DNA from: Salinimonas marina
GTDB lineage: Bacteria > Pseudomonadota > Gammaproteobacteria > Enterobacterales > Alteromonadaceae
Assembly: GCF_015644725.1 (NCBI RefSeq)
Contig: NZ_CP064795.1
Coordinates: 2,602,501 to 2,666,500, forward strand
Direction: 5' to 3'
DNA: 64,000 nucleotides
The notes under the pieces are model-generated. The model did not search any database, was not told the origin of the DNA, and was given only the letters and a program-made list of their open reading frames with translations. This document shows, piece by piece, positions 27,913 through 37,374 of this stretch (position 1 is the stretch's first letter; every line of letters starts with the position of its first letter). The translations under genes were made by a program, and so were the position numbers.

Positions 27913-30804
27913 TCAAAATGTATATCGAACTTCGCCGTAGTAAAAGCCGCCATTAATTCCCCCCGGCGCTGTGGCAGGATATTGCGCCCCAACCTCTCCC
28001 CGGTACGGGTTCAATTGCGGACTGGTATCAAATATATTTTTTGCCCCTAAAGCCAGGGTTAGTTGCTCGGTCCACAACCAGCTTAGCTCTAAATCCAGGG
28101 TAAACATCGGCTTGCCATCAATATCCAGTCCGGCGGCCGCATCTAAATGATCTTCATAATAACTGCCATAATAGCCCGCCCGCCAAAACACCGAAAAGGT
28201 TTCCCAGTATTGCTTCAGGGTGACCGTAGCCCGGTGGGCCGGTAAGTTATTTTCCAGCATGTTTATGCGCGCCGCGGTCAGGTTAGGGGCAAAGGCAGGC
28301 TGGCCCTGGCTGGTTTTTGCCGGATACAGGGTCACCCGGTCTACTTCGGTGTGGGTCCAGTTATAGGCCGCGGTGATCTCATGAGTTATTGGGCCGCTGA
28401 GAAAGCTGTAATTTAAAACCACATCCAGCCCCTGGGTGTGAGTGTCAAAATCGTTGGTAAAATATTTGGCCGCGGCATATTCTGCAACGCCGTTAACTCC
28501 TTGGCGCTCCAGACGGGCTATATCACTGGCCGTCAGGGCAATCGCGGAGGTCGTACTGATGCGGTTTTTCAGCTTAATATTGAAGTAGTCCAGCGTCAGA
28601 TAAAACTGCTCGCTCCACATCGCCACGGCGCCCAGACTGATGTTTACCGAACGCTCCGGCCGCAGCGCACTGGCCCCCAGTTGTTGGGAAATAGGATGGG
28701 TGGGCGGTAAGGTTGCCTGGTCCTGGAGACCCTGTGCCGAATACGCGGTGGTCACATTCACCACATTACTTTGTCCCACCGTGGGTGCTTTAAAGCCAGT
28801 ACTGACGGAGCCTCGCAGTGCGTAAGTATCACTTAGCTGCCAACGGCCGCTAAGTTTGCCATCAAAGGTGCTGCCAAAGTCAGAATAGTGCTCCAGTCGC
28901 ACCGCCAGTCCCGCCTCCAGATTAGTGTGCAGCTGGCTTTCCGCATCGGCGTATAAGGCCCAGTTGTGCCGACTCCAGTGACCCGCCGACTGCGGCTGGT
29001 AACCCGGAAAACCATTAGACCCTATGCTAAAGCCCTGCGAAGTGCCGGTAGCTGGGTTGAAGGCATACGGCCCGGCCTGCCAGGACAGCGGCTCGCCCGC
29101 GCGCTGATGGTAGGTCTCGCGTCGCCATTCCACCCCTACGCCCAAATACACCGGCTCTGGTAACCCAGCGGCCACCGGACCGGCGATATCAGCATTAAAA
29201 GTGCGCTCAACCTGCGCGACTGCGCCGGGCGAAAAGTTCAAGGGGGAGGCAGGGCCAAGAGACGGGTTTACCGTGCCCAATAGCTCATACGCGATATGCG
29301 AATAACCAGCCCCAAAACTGACATCATATTGCCACTGTGAAGATAGCTGTCCTTCTATGCCTGCAAATAATGAGGCATCTTCAATGGTACCGCCGAAACG
29401 AGGTGTAAAGCCGCCGGCAAACCATTCGTTAAAGGCAAAGCAGTTAGCGCCTACTGGCGTGCTGTTGTCTGCTATGCGCTGGTAGTCGGCCTGGTCCAGC
29501 ACGTTGGCAAGAGTGATTGGAATGGTCGGACACTCAATACCGCTATTCAGACCATCCAGGTCGGCCACCAGTAACTGCAGCCCCTCCCCCTGCGGCTGGC
29601 TAAATACCCCGCTTCGTAAATGCGGGTGCCGATAATAAAAGCCGCCACCGGTTTGGCGTTTCGCTGCATTAGCAAACGCATAAAGCTGATGCTTTGGGCT
29701 GATATCGTATCCAAGGTTTGCCGCCAGCTTCCAGTCGTAATCTACCGCCAACGAGCCCCATATCTGGGCAGGATTGGCAACCTGAGTATTACCCGCGTCC
29801 ATCAAAGCCTGCGCATCGTCTCGCTGCACTGACCGCGAGGTGGGCTTCTGCTCACGATATTCTGCTGACAGATTAGCAAAGCCGTTCGCTGTCATCGGCA
29901 TGCCTATGTTCGCCTGTACCTGCACCAATTCTCCGTCACCGGCACCATACTGTCCGGTTTTGAGGGCGACGCTGCCGCCTTCATCGGCTTCTTTTAAAAC
30001 AAAATTTATCACCCCGGCAATGGCATCTGAGCCATATTGGGCCGCAGCCCCGTCGCGCAACACTTCAACCTGCTTCATCGCACTGGCCGGTAACACTGAG
30101 ATATCCGGCCCCTGGGCGCCGTCTGACAATCCACCGCCTAAAAATGTAATCACGGCCGAACGGTGGCGGCGCTTACCGTTTAACAACAGTAACGTGTGAT
30201 CAGAGGCCATTCCCCGCAGGTTCGCCGGACGCACCAGACTGGTGGCATCATTAATTGGCTGATCATTAACATTCAAGGAGGGAACGGCGGAGGCCAGCAT
30301 GCCTAATAAGTCAGCGCCCGCCTGGGCTTTAAAGGTATCTTCGGTGAGAATATCCAGCGGCACCGCTGAAGACACCACCGTGCGAGGGGCGTTGCGTGAC
30401 CCAACAATGGCGATACGCTCAAGGGCAAAAGTATTCTCGTCATCGGCATCAGGCTGATGTTTGGTTATCGGCGTGGCAGCACGAGCGATGTCATCGATGT
30501 GCTTTACCGTGAGCATACCCCGTGCATCCACCTGCACGGCCAGTTCGGTCCCTTTTAATAACGCCTGAAGGCCTTCTTGCAGCGTAAAGCTGCCGGTCAG
30601 AGCATTCGCATTGACTTGTTGTGCCAGTTCGTAGGAAAACAGTAAGGTGGTATCGGCCTGACGGGCAAATTCGGTAAGCGCTTCATCAGCACTTTTTGCC
30701 TGTATGGAGAATTCGTAGGTTTGTTTTGCCAGTACCGGCAACGCTGTCATGCCAGCTAAACACAATGCAACCAGCCATCTGCCAAATCTATACATACTTA
30801 CCAA
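27913..30804 (-). CDS. TonB-dependent outer-membrane receptor with N-terminal STN signalling domain
   Basis: 963-residue receptor. It has a signal peptide (about 1-26), an STN/secretin-like domain (about 28-105, TYEFSIQAKSADEALTEFARQAD), a plug domain (about 130-270, with SLVRPANLRGMASDHTL and DGAAAQYGSDAIAGVINFVL) and a 22-strand barrel ending in YYGEVRYTF. The STN domain is what FecA-type transducers use to contact FecR. It is the last gene of the cluster fecI-fecR-receptor on the minus strand. Its plug is almost the same as that of the receptor at 32859. No Fur box is seen upstream, so the substrate may not be iron. Confidence 0.92.
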   Translation of the reverse strand: MVSMYRFGRWLVALCLAGMTALPVLAKQTYEFSIQAKSADEALTEFARQADTTLLFSYELAQQVNANALTGSFTLQEGLQALLKGTELAVQVDARGMLTVKHIDDIARAATPITKHQPDADDENTFALERIAIVGSRNAPRTVVSSAVPLDILTEDTFKAQAGADLLGMLASAVPSLNVNDQPINDATSLVRPANLRGMASDHTLLLLNGKRRHRSAVITFLGGGLSDGAQGPDISVLPASAMKQVEVLRDGAAAQYGSDAIAGVINFVLKEADEGGSVALKTGQYGAGDGELVQVQANIGMPMTANGFANLSAEYREQKPTSRSVQRDDAQALMDAGNTQVANPAQIWGSLAVDYDWKLAANLGYDISPKHQLYAFANAAKRQTGGGFYYRHPHLRSGVFSQPQGEGLQLLVADLDGLNSGIECPTIPITLANVLDQADYQRIADNSTPVGANCFAFNEWFAGGFTPRFGGTIEDASLFAGIEGQLSSQWQYDVSFGAGYSHIAYELLGTVNPSLGPASPLNFSPGAVAQVERTFNADIAGPVAAGLPEPVYLGVGVEWRRETYHQRAGEPLSWQAGPYAFNPATGTSQGFSIGSNGFPGYQPQSAGHWSRHNWALYADAESQLHTNLEAGLAVRLEHYSDFGSTFDGKLSGRWQLSDTYALRGSVSTGFKAPTVGQSNVVNVTTAYSAQGLQDQATLPPTHPISQQLGASALRPERSVNISLGAVAMWSEQFYLTLDYFNIKLKNRISTTSAIALTASDIARLERQGVNGVAEYAAAKYFTNDFDTHTQGLDVVLNYSFLSGPITHEITAAYNWTHTEVDRVTLYPAKTSQGQPAFAPNLTAARINMLENNLPAHRATVTLKQYWETFSVFWRAGYYGSYYEDHLDAAAGLDIDGKPMFTLDLELSWLWTEQLTLALGAKNIFDTSPQLNPYRGEVGAQYPATAPGGINGGFYYGEVRYTF

Positions 30805-31002
30805 CAGACGTCCGTAAGCAAATACCTTTGCCTGACCTTAAAGGTGTAATTAAACCAGGCAAAAACACTGTCAGATAATGCCGCAAACCAGAAATGCACG
30901 TACCAAAAGATCCCAAAACTTTTGGTTATCTTGTCACAACACATATGCGAATGACAATACATTGCCTCTCATGACAAAAAAATTGTCTGGCTGGCGGTCA
31001 AC

Positions 31003-32094
31003 TTAGCTACTGTGAACCGGCGGCGGTGCGGCGGCGTTCATCTCGGTTAATTCGATAGTCATGCCATTGGTGCGGGTGTGTTCAATATTGAAACTGTTTT
31101 TGAGGGCAAACAACAAACCGCTGATATCACCCACCTTGAAGTAGCCTGCCACCCGTTTGGTGCGCAGGGCCGGGTCTGCAATTTTGAAGGTTACCGGGGT
31201 ATAGCGGCCTATTTCCTTTAATGCATCTTCTAATGCCTCACCTTTAAACACAATCATGCCTTGCTGCCATGCTAAATCCTGCTGCATGGCATCGGTGGTC
31301 ATATTATGCCGCTTACTGACCTGCCCCTGTATGCTGGCTTTTTCACCTGAAACCAGCAATTGACCAGCATTACTGGCATCAGGATTTATCAGAGCCGTGG
31401 CATCACTGAGCTGGCCTTGTGCAGACTTATTGCGTACTAATACTTTACCTTCAGTAACCACCAGCTCAAAGGCACTGGTGTCGGTATACTGCATATTAAA
31501 GGCAGTGCCGATGGCGGTTACGGTGTTGTTACCCGCAACCACCACAAAGGGCCGGTAATGATCGTGGGCTACCGCAAAATGCGCTTCGCCTTTTTGCAAT
31601 TCAATACGACGTATATTGCCGCTAAAATCAATGTTGATAATCGAGTTGGTATTAAGTTGCACAATACTGCCGTCAGCCAGCTTGACCGAACGCTGCTCAC
31701 CAATAGCGGTAGCTACCCGGCGGCTGGTTTGCGCCAGATTGGTATCCTGGCCCAGAAGCCAGGACCAGTCAGAAACCAGGCCCAGCAGCAATACGGTGCA
31801 CATCACCGCCGCCGCTCCATATCGGGTTTGCCGTACAAATTTGCCAGCCCATTGGTGCTTACGGGGCCGGGTAACCTGCTCAGACAGCAGCGTATTGAGT
31901 TCAGTAAGTACACTCATGTCGTCCCACAACTCGGCCAACTCGGCCAATATGCGCCGGTGGCCATTGCTGGACGCCACCCATATTTGCAGTTGTTGTTTTT
32001 CAGGCTCGGTTAAACCACGGTCAATACGGCTTATCCATAACGAAGCCTGCTCATAAATATCTTCTTTACTGGTAAACTGACGCACATTATTCAT
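31003..32094 (-). CDS. FecR-family anti-sigma factor / signal transducer
   Basis: 363-residue inner-membrane protein. A cytoplasmic N-terminal DUF4880-type domain (about 10-60, SLWISRIDRGLTEPEKQQLQIW) is followed by one membrane helix (about 93-115), the periplasmic FecR domain (VKLADGSIVQLNTNSIINIDF, LQKGEAHFAV, VVTEGKVLV) and a C-terminal STN-like DUF4974 region. It overlaps the upstream sigma factor by four bases, so the two are translationally coupled. It should relay receptor occupancy to the sigma factor. Confidence 0.92.
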   Translation of the reverse strand: MNNVRQFTSKEDIYEQASLWISRIDRGLTEPEKQQLQIWVASSNGHRRILAELAELWDDMSVLTELNTLLSEQVTRPRKHQWAGKFVRQTRYGAAAVMCTVLLLGLVSDWSWLLGQDTNLAQTSRRVATAIGEQRSVKLADGSIVQLNTNSIINIDFSGNIRRIELQKGEAHFAVAHDHYRPFVVVAGNNTVTAIGTAFNMQYTDTSAFELVVTEGKVLVRNKSAQGQLSDATALINPDASNAGQLLVSGEKASIQGQVSKRHNMTTDAMQQDLAWQQGMIVFKGEALEDALKEIGRYTPVTFKIADPALRTKRVAGYFKVGDISGLLFALKNSFNIEHTRTNGMTIELTEMNAAAPPPVHSS

Positions 32095-32648
32095 CGGCTT
32101 CGCACACCCTGACTGCTGGATGATGAGCCCGAAGGTGTCTCATTATTGGCTAGCCCAGCCAGATAACGGGAACATAGCAATAGCCCCTTCGCGACATGTT
32201 TTTCTACCGTACTTTCACTCAGCCCCACCAGTTCAGCGATGTCTTTTTGCTTCATTTCGTATACTTTTTTTAGTAGAAATACACGTTTAACATCGGCAGA
32301 AAGGGTATCGGTAGCACGACAAAAGTTGATAAAACGCTCTTTGCTTTCTAAATTTTTTTCCAGGCTATGCCCAACCAGATCGTGGGGCAACGCATCCATA
32401 TTTTCGACGGCATCATTTAACTGACTGGCCGCACTGGTAACATGATTTAGCGCCAGATTCCTTACCGTTTTCAGCATATAGGTTCGCTCGTACTGAATGT
32501 CCTGATTCAGACCAGCCTCATAACTTTTGATAAATGCTTCTTGCACAATGTCTTCAATATCGTCTTTGCTGACCATATTACTGATTGCGCGCATTAACTT
32601 TGAGCGGTACCTGATATACGTATCCGCCAGGTTCGACTTCTGTGTCAT
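32091..32648 (-). CDS. FecI-like ECF sigma factor
   Basis: 185-residue ECF sigma factor. Region 2 (about 10-75, LMRAISNMVSKDDIEDIVQEAFIKSYEAG) and region 4 (about 120-170, VFLLKKVYEMKQKDIAELVGLSESTVEKHVAKGL) are clear, with the FecI-subgroup SESTVEKHV helix. It is followed immediately by fecR and then by the STN receptor, which it presumably activates. It may also act on the paralogous receptor at 32859. Confidence 0.92.
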   Translation of the reverse strand: MTQKSNLADTYIRYRSKLMRAISNMVSKDDIEDIVQEAFIKSYEAGLNQDIQYERTYMLKTVRNLALNHVTSAASQLNDAVENMDALPHDLVGHSLEKNLESKERFINFCRATDTLSADVKRVFLLKKVYEMKQKDIAELVGLSESTVEKHVAKGLLLCSRYLAGLANNETPSGSSSSSQGVRSR

Positions 32649-32758
32649 AGGGTGCGTCAGATATGCCTTGAAAAAATCTGCCTAATAATGCAGCAGCCCT
32701 TACGGTTTGTCATCTTTTTTCGCCGGATTGCCAGCGCCCTACAATACCCGATCCAGAC

Positions 32759-32822
32759 CTGCTTTACGGGTAAGCCCTCACCGCGGTAGTTGGCAAAAGC
32801 TTAAGACTTACCCGTAAAGCAG
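32759..32822. repeat. 16-bp perfect inverted repeat between the sigma factor and second receptor
   Basis: CTGCTTTACGGGTAAG (32759-32774) and CTTACCCGTAAAGCAG (32807-32822) are exact reverse complements with a 32-base loop. Neither side has a T run, so it is not a classical terminator. It could be an mRNA processing or stability stem after the receptor gene, or a palindromic unit. Confidence 0.7.
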
Positions 32823-32858
32823 AGGCATAAATGCCCCTGCTTTATCAACCAGCTATAA

Positions 32859-35450
32859 TCAGAAGGTGTAAATGCCCCGCAGATAATAGAAGCCGCCGTT
32901 GATGCCTACCGGTGAGGTTACCGGATAAGCAGCACCCGCTACCTCAGTGTCGTACAAAACATTTTCATCAGGGTACTCATCCAGCGCATTTTTCGCCCCA
33001 ACCACAACCTGCAGCTGTTCACTAAAGTGATACGCCAGTTCCAGATCCAGGGTGAACTCACTGCCGATGTCATCAATTGGCAATGCTGAGTCCAAATGGT
33101 CTTCATAAATACTGCCGAAGTAGTTCACCCGGCCCAGCATCCGCCAGTCGCCATTAGTGTGATTCGCAGTCAGACTCCAGCGTACCGCGGGCAGGTTGTT
33201 TTCCAGCATTCTGATACGATCAGCCGAGATGTTATCAGAGGCCTGATCCACTTCGGTCGACGTCCAGTTGTAGGCCAGTGAGTATTTGGTATCACCGCCA
33301 AACATTTCGTGGCTGTAGTTGGCCACCAAATCCACCCCTTCCGTGGTGGTATCAAAGTCGTTAGTGAAGAAGCTGACTTCAGTAAAGCTAGAGGCATCAC
33401 TGACGCCCTGCGCCAATAAGGTAGCAATATCTTCAGGCGTGAGTTTGATACCGGAGGTGGTACTGATACGGTCAGTCAACTCAATATTGTAATAGTCGGC
33501 GGTCAGGAATAAGCCATTATCAAACTGCGCCACTACCCCGAAGCTCATGCTCTCAGACTCTTCAGGCGTTAACACGCTGCCGCCTTTTTGTACTGAGATA
33601 GGATCAGTTGGCGGCAGGGTGGCACGGTCAATAAGCTCACCATCGGTACCAAAGGCCGTAGTTACGTTACGCACATTACTCTGGCCGATGGTCGGGGCTT
33701 TAAAGCCAGTAGAGAAGGCACCCCGAAATGCAATGGTGTCGGTGGCCTGCCAGCGCGCCGAGATTTTGCCTTTGGTGGTGTCACCAAAATCTGAGAAGTC
33801 TTCGTAACGCACCGCACCGGCAATCAGAAAGTCTTCGGTCAGATACATTTCAGCATCTAGGTAAAAGGCAATGTTGTGGCGTGAGGACTCACCCTGACTG
33901 CGCGCAGATAAGCCCGGAAAGCCATTTGAACCAATCCCGAAGCCTTGTGAACCTAGTGGCCCGATTTCGTAGGAAGCCGGGTCACCCGCAAAGCTTTCAT
34001 AGGTTTCGTGACGATACTGGAAGCCACCAGCGACAAACAGCGGGTCATCCATACCCACATCAAAAGGCTTGGTCAGACCAAAATCAAAGGTTTGTTCTGA
34101 CTGGGTATAACGACCAGGTTTAAATGAGGTGGGCGTGTTAGGACCTAATGAGGGGTTCACTGTATTTGAAATGGCAAAATCGACCTCATTCTGGCCCAGA
34201 TTCACGCTGACATCATAGGTCACATCGTTATCCAGTTCACCGCGGGTACCAAACACCAGCGACATATCGGTAATGGTGCCACCAAAGCGTGGGGTAAACC
34301 CACCAGGAAATAATTCGTTAAAGGCAAAACAGTTGGCGCCAACCGCCGTGGAGTTGTCGGCAATCAGGCCATAATCCGCATCATCTAACACATTGCCATC
34401 GCTGATGCGTACGGTAGGACATTCAACACCGGTGTTCAGGCCATCTAAATCGCCCACCAATAACAACGGTGTACCATCTTCGTCAACGCCGCCATCATTG
34501 ACCCCACCACGGGTATGCGGGTTACGATAATAGAAGCCACCTTCGACTTCTCGTTCGGCGTAGTTACCAAAGATATAGGCTTCGGCGTCGTTGCCTAAAT
34601 CAAGCCCGGCGTTGGCAAATAATTTGATGTCATCTTTGATTTCGGGATTACCCCAAATCTGCGCCGGGTTCGCTACAAATGTATTACCTGCCGCCACAAG
34701 GCCGGCAGCATCATCACGTTGCACGCTACGTGATGTGGGGTCTGCGGTTCGGTATTCAGCGCTTAGGTTAATAAAACCATCATCGCTCATAGGTAAGCCG
34801 ACATTGCCTGAGATCTGCATCATGTCACCATCGCCCTCGTAATAAGAGCCATAGCGAGCTTCCACCACCCCACTGTCGTCATTGTCTTTTAGGACAAAGT
34901 TGATCACTCCGGCAATGGCATCAGAGCCATACTGCGCAGCGGCGCCGTCCCGAAGTACTTCAACCTGTTTAAGCGCTACCGCTGGAATCACTGAAATATC
35001 CGGGCCCTGGGCACCATCGGATAAACCACCACCTAAAAAGGTGATTACCGCTGAGCGATGCCGACGCTTGCCATTAACCAGCACCAGCGTGTGATCCGAT
35101 GCCATACCCCGCAGGTTTGCCGGGCGTACCAACGATGATGCATCGTTAATTGGCTGGTCGTTCACGTTAAACGAAGGCACCACGGTTTGCAGCATCGACA
35201 CCATGTCGGTGGAGCCTTGATTCTTAAATTCTTCGTCAGAGATAATATCAATAGGAACAGGCGACTCCCCTACTGAGCGTGGTGCGGCGCGTGTACCGAC
35301 CACCGCTATCTGTTCCATATCTTCTGGTGTTTCCGCGCTGGCGTCCTGCTCCTGCGCCACCGCAGTATTGAATGCCAGTACCGACATGGCCGCGGAGGCG
35401 GTCAGAACGGTACGCACACTTTTAGTCAGTAATGACAGAGTTGTTTTCAT
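32859..35450 (-). CDS. TonB-dependent outer-membrane receptor (no STN domain)
   Basis: 863-residue receptor with signal peptide (about 1-32), plug (about 50-180) and beta-barrel ending in a Phe (YYLRGIYTF). The plug shares long identical stretches with the STN receptor at 27913 (VNDQPINDAS, PANLRGMASDHTL, FLGGGLSDGAQGPDISV), and the barrels are clearly paralogous. It lacks the N-terminal signalling domain and so is a plain transporter. Located just upstream of fecI on the same strand, it may be a second target of the sigma factor. Substrate unknown; no Fur box is seen. Confidence 0.92.
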   Translation of the reverse strand: MKTTLSLLTKSVRTVLTASAAMSVLAFNTAVAQEQDASAETPEDMEQIAVVGTRAAPRSVGESPVPIDIISDEEFKNQGSTDMVSMLQTVVPSFNVNDQPINDASSLVRPANLRGMASDHTLVLVNGKRRHRSAVITFLGGGLSDGAQGPDISVIPAVALKQVEVLRDGAAAQYGSDAIAGVINFVLKDNDDSGVVEARYGSYYEGDGDMMQISGNVGLPMSDDGFINLSAEYRTADPTSRSVQRDDAAGLVAAGNTFVANPAQIWGNPEIKDDIKLFANAGLDLGNDAEAYIFGNYAEREVEGGFYYRNPHTRGGVNDGGVDEDGTPLLLVGDLDGLNTGVECPTVRISDGNVLDDADYGLIADNSTAVGANCFAFNELFPGGFTPRFGGTITDMSLVFGTRGELDNDVTYDVSVNLGQNEVDFAISNTVNPSLGPNTPTSFKPGRYTQSEQTFDFGLTKPFDVGMDDPLFVAGGFQYRHETYESFAGDPASYEIGPLGSQGFGIGSNGFPGLSARSQGESSRHNIAFYLDAEMYLTEDFLIAGAVRYEDFSDFGDTTKGKISARWQATDTIAFRGAFSTGFKAPTIGQSNVRNVTTAFGTDGELIDRATLPPTDPISVQKGGSVLTPEESESMSFGVVAQFDNGLFLTADYYNIELTDRISTTSGIKLTPEDIATLLAQGVSDASSFTEVSFFTNDFDTTTEGVDLVANYSHEMFGGDTKYSLAYNWTSTEVDQASDNISADRIRMLENNLPAVRWSLTANHTNGDWRMLGRVNYFGSIYEDHLDSALPIDDIGSEFTLDLELAYHFSEQLQVVVGAKNALDEYPDENVLYDTEVAGAAYPVTSPVGINGGFYYLRGIYTF

Positions 35451-35779
35451 ATAATTTTTCCCCGGATTAATTTTTATTGCAGTGTTCCCGGCTGTTTATT
35501 GTTGGTTTTACCGGTGCAAAAAAACATTTTTCACTTGTTGTTTTTGGTGCTGTTTTGTTAACCAGCGTCTTCGTTATAGCCACTATTGCGGAGTAAAACA
35601 AACCATTTATAAGTGAAAAATTATTTATTTTTATAGCGTAGAGGATTTTGTGTGGTGACTTGTCTATTACTGTATTAGCGGCGTTCAGGCCGTCATGAAA
35701 TGAGATTGTTCAGGGCGAGTCTGGGGGTAATGATACAAAAAACCCGGCTGCTGCCGGGTTTTTACATCACGATAATTGT
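35451..35779. other. Intergenic region with grxD terminator
   Basis: 329 bp upstream of the second receptor; AT-rich, no Fur box or gene seen. The terminator at 35737-35763 lies inside. Confidence 0.5.
35737..35763 (-). terminator. Rho-independent terminator after grxD
   Basis: The stem AACCCGGC / GCCGGGTT with a short TGCT loop is flanked by A and T runs on both sides, so it can work in both directions. It lies 17 bp after the grxD stop. Confidence 0.85.
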
Positions 35780-36127
35780 TTATTCGCTTTTGCTTTTTTC
35801 AGCGGCTTCTTTTACCAAAGGCTGAAGCTCATTTTGCTGAAACATTTCAATAATGATGTCACAGCCACCTACCAGTTCACCATCTACCCACAACTGCGGG
35901 AAGGTAGGCCAGTTGGCATATTTTGGCAATTCAGCACGAATGTCAGGGTTTTGCAGAATATCAACATACGCAAACTGCTCACCACAAGACATCAGGGCCT
36001 GCGATGCTTGCGCCGAAAAGCCGCAGCTGGGTAATTTCGGTGAGCCTTTCATATAAAGCAGAATAGGATTTTCTGCAATTTGCTCTTTAATTTTATCTAC
36101 GGTTGCTTCGGGGTTGGTGTTTTCCAT
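35780..36127 (-). CDS. grxD: Monothiol glutaredoxin Grx4
   Basis: 115-residue monothiol glutaredoxin that carries 2Fe-2S clusters with BolA partners. The active-site CGFS is at 35-38, preceded by MKGSP and followed by the WPTFPQLWVDGELVGGCDI glutathione-binding region. Length and motif match E. coli GrxD. It is a single gene with its own terminator. Confidence 0.96.
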   Translation of the reverse strand: MENTNPEATVDKIKEQIAENPILLYMKGSPKLPSCGFSAQASQALMSCGEQFAYVDILQNPDIRAELPKYANWPTFPQLWVDGELVGGCDIIIEMFQQNELQPLVKEAAEKSKSE

Positions 36128-36519
36128 TAAATCCTCGCTTTTACAGGCAACTGGGTAATAGCCGGTATATGTGGCCCGTATGGGTGAATTTCAAGTGCCA
36201 ACATCATAACACACAGCAGTAGCATTGCGGGAGGGGCTAGCCTTTTGGCAATCACCAACGCGACCGACAAAATCTGCCCCAGCGTTGATCTTATCTGTGC
36301 TCACAACGCTATGAGAATAGCAGAGCAGTCCGGTTTTGCCGGTCTGGTAATACGGCGAATTTCCTAATTTTAACGGTAAATTCGCAAATTTGTCATTGGG
36401 TTATAATAATTCGCCCATATACAACTATTACGTTGAGACCGTTGTTGCGGCCCCGCTTTGACACCACGTAACCTGGCGGCAGGCACAACACTAAATTATC
36501 ACCAACATGGAGACTCGTA
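36128..36519. other. grxD-sodB divergent intergenic region
   Basis: 392 bp holding both promoters. A -10 TATAAT lies at 36402-36407 before sodB, with no strong -35 match. No other gene is seen. Confidence 0.5.
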
Positions 36520-37104
36520 ATGGCTTTTGAATTACCAGCATTACCTTATGAAAAAAATGCTTTAGAACCGCATATCTCAGCTGAAACGCTGGAATATCAT
36601 TATGGTAAACACCATGCCACCTACGTATCTAAACTGAACGGTTTGGTTGAAGGTACTGAAAAAGAAAGCCAAAGCCTTGAGGAAATTATCAAGTCTGCTG
36701 ATGGCGGTTTGTTTAATAACGCAGCCCAGGTTTGGAACCACACATTTTACTGGCATTGCCTAAGCCCGAATGGCGGCGGTGAACCTACTGGTGAACTGGC
36801 CGATGCCATCAAGTCCAAATGGGGCTCGTTCGACGATTTCAAAGCGGCATTTAATGACAAAGCGACAGGTAATTTTGGCTCAGGCTGGACCTGGCTGGTG
36901 AAAAAATCAGATGGCAGCCTGGATATTGTCAATACTGATGATGCTGATACGCCGGTTGCAGGGAATGAGTATACGCCAATCATCACTTGTGATGTGTGGG
37001 AACATGCTTATTACATCGACTATCGTAATGCGCGTCCGAAGTATCTTGAAAACTTCTGGGCGGTACTTAACTGGGAATTTGCGGCAGAAAACTTCGCAAA
37101 ATAA
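36520..37104 (+). CDS. sodB: Iron superoxide dismutase
   Basis: 194-residue cytoplasmic superoxide dismutase. Metal ligands are H27 (EYHYGKHH), H74 (VWNHTFYW), D158 and H162 (CDVWEHAYYIDY). The residues after H74 (HTFYWHCL) and the length fit the Fe-type SodB rather than the Mn-type. An ATGGAGAC site precedes the ATG. A strong terminator follows. Confidence 0.96.
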   Translation: MAFELPALPYEKNALEPHISAETLEYHYGKHHATYVSKLNGLVEGTEKESQSLEEIIKSADGGLFNNAAQVWNHTFYWHCLSPNGGGEPTGELADAIKSKWGSFDDFKAAFNDKATGNFGSGWTWLVKKSDGSLDIVNTDDADTPVAGNEYTPIITCDVWEHAYYIDYRNARPKYLENFWAVLNWEFAAENFAK

Positions 37105-37130
37105 TTCCGGTTTGTAAGTTCGTCAGAAAA

Positions 37131-37157
37131 AGCCCGCTGTGTAAGCGGGCTTTTTTA
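37131..37157 (+). terminator. Rho-independent terminator after sodB
   Basis: The stem AGCCCGCT / AGCGGGCT with loop GTGTA is followed by six Ts, 27 bp past the sodB stop. Confidence 0.9.
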
Positions 37158-37374
37158 TATCTGCTATTTTGTGCGCATCTATGATGGCTATATCGGCATT
37201 TACATTTTTCTATACCGCGTAAGTCTGTATGACGTAACTCATTAAAAAAAGTTCATTTTATTATAGAAGTATTGGGCTTTTTCTATTCCAAAATATGTTC
37301 AAAAAAAGTACCGGTTTTTTAAATAGCGTCTAAGCTGAAAGTACGGGGGACCGTTTTTTGACTTAGAGGTACGT

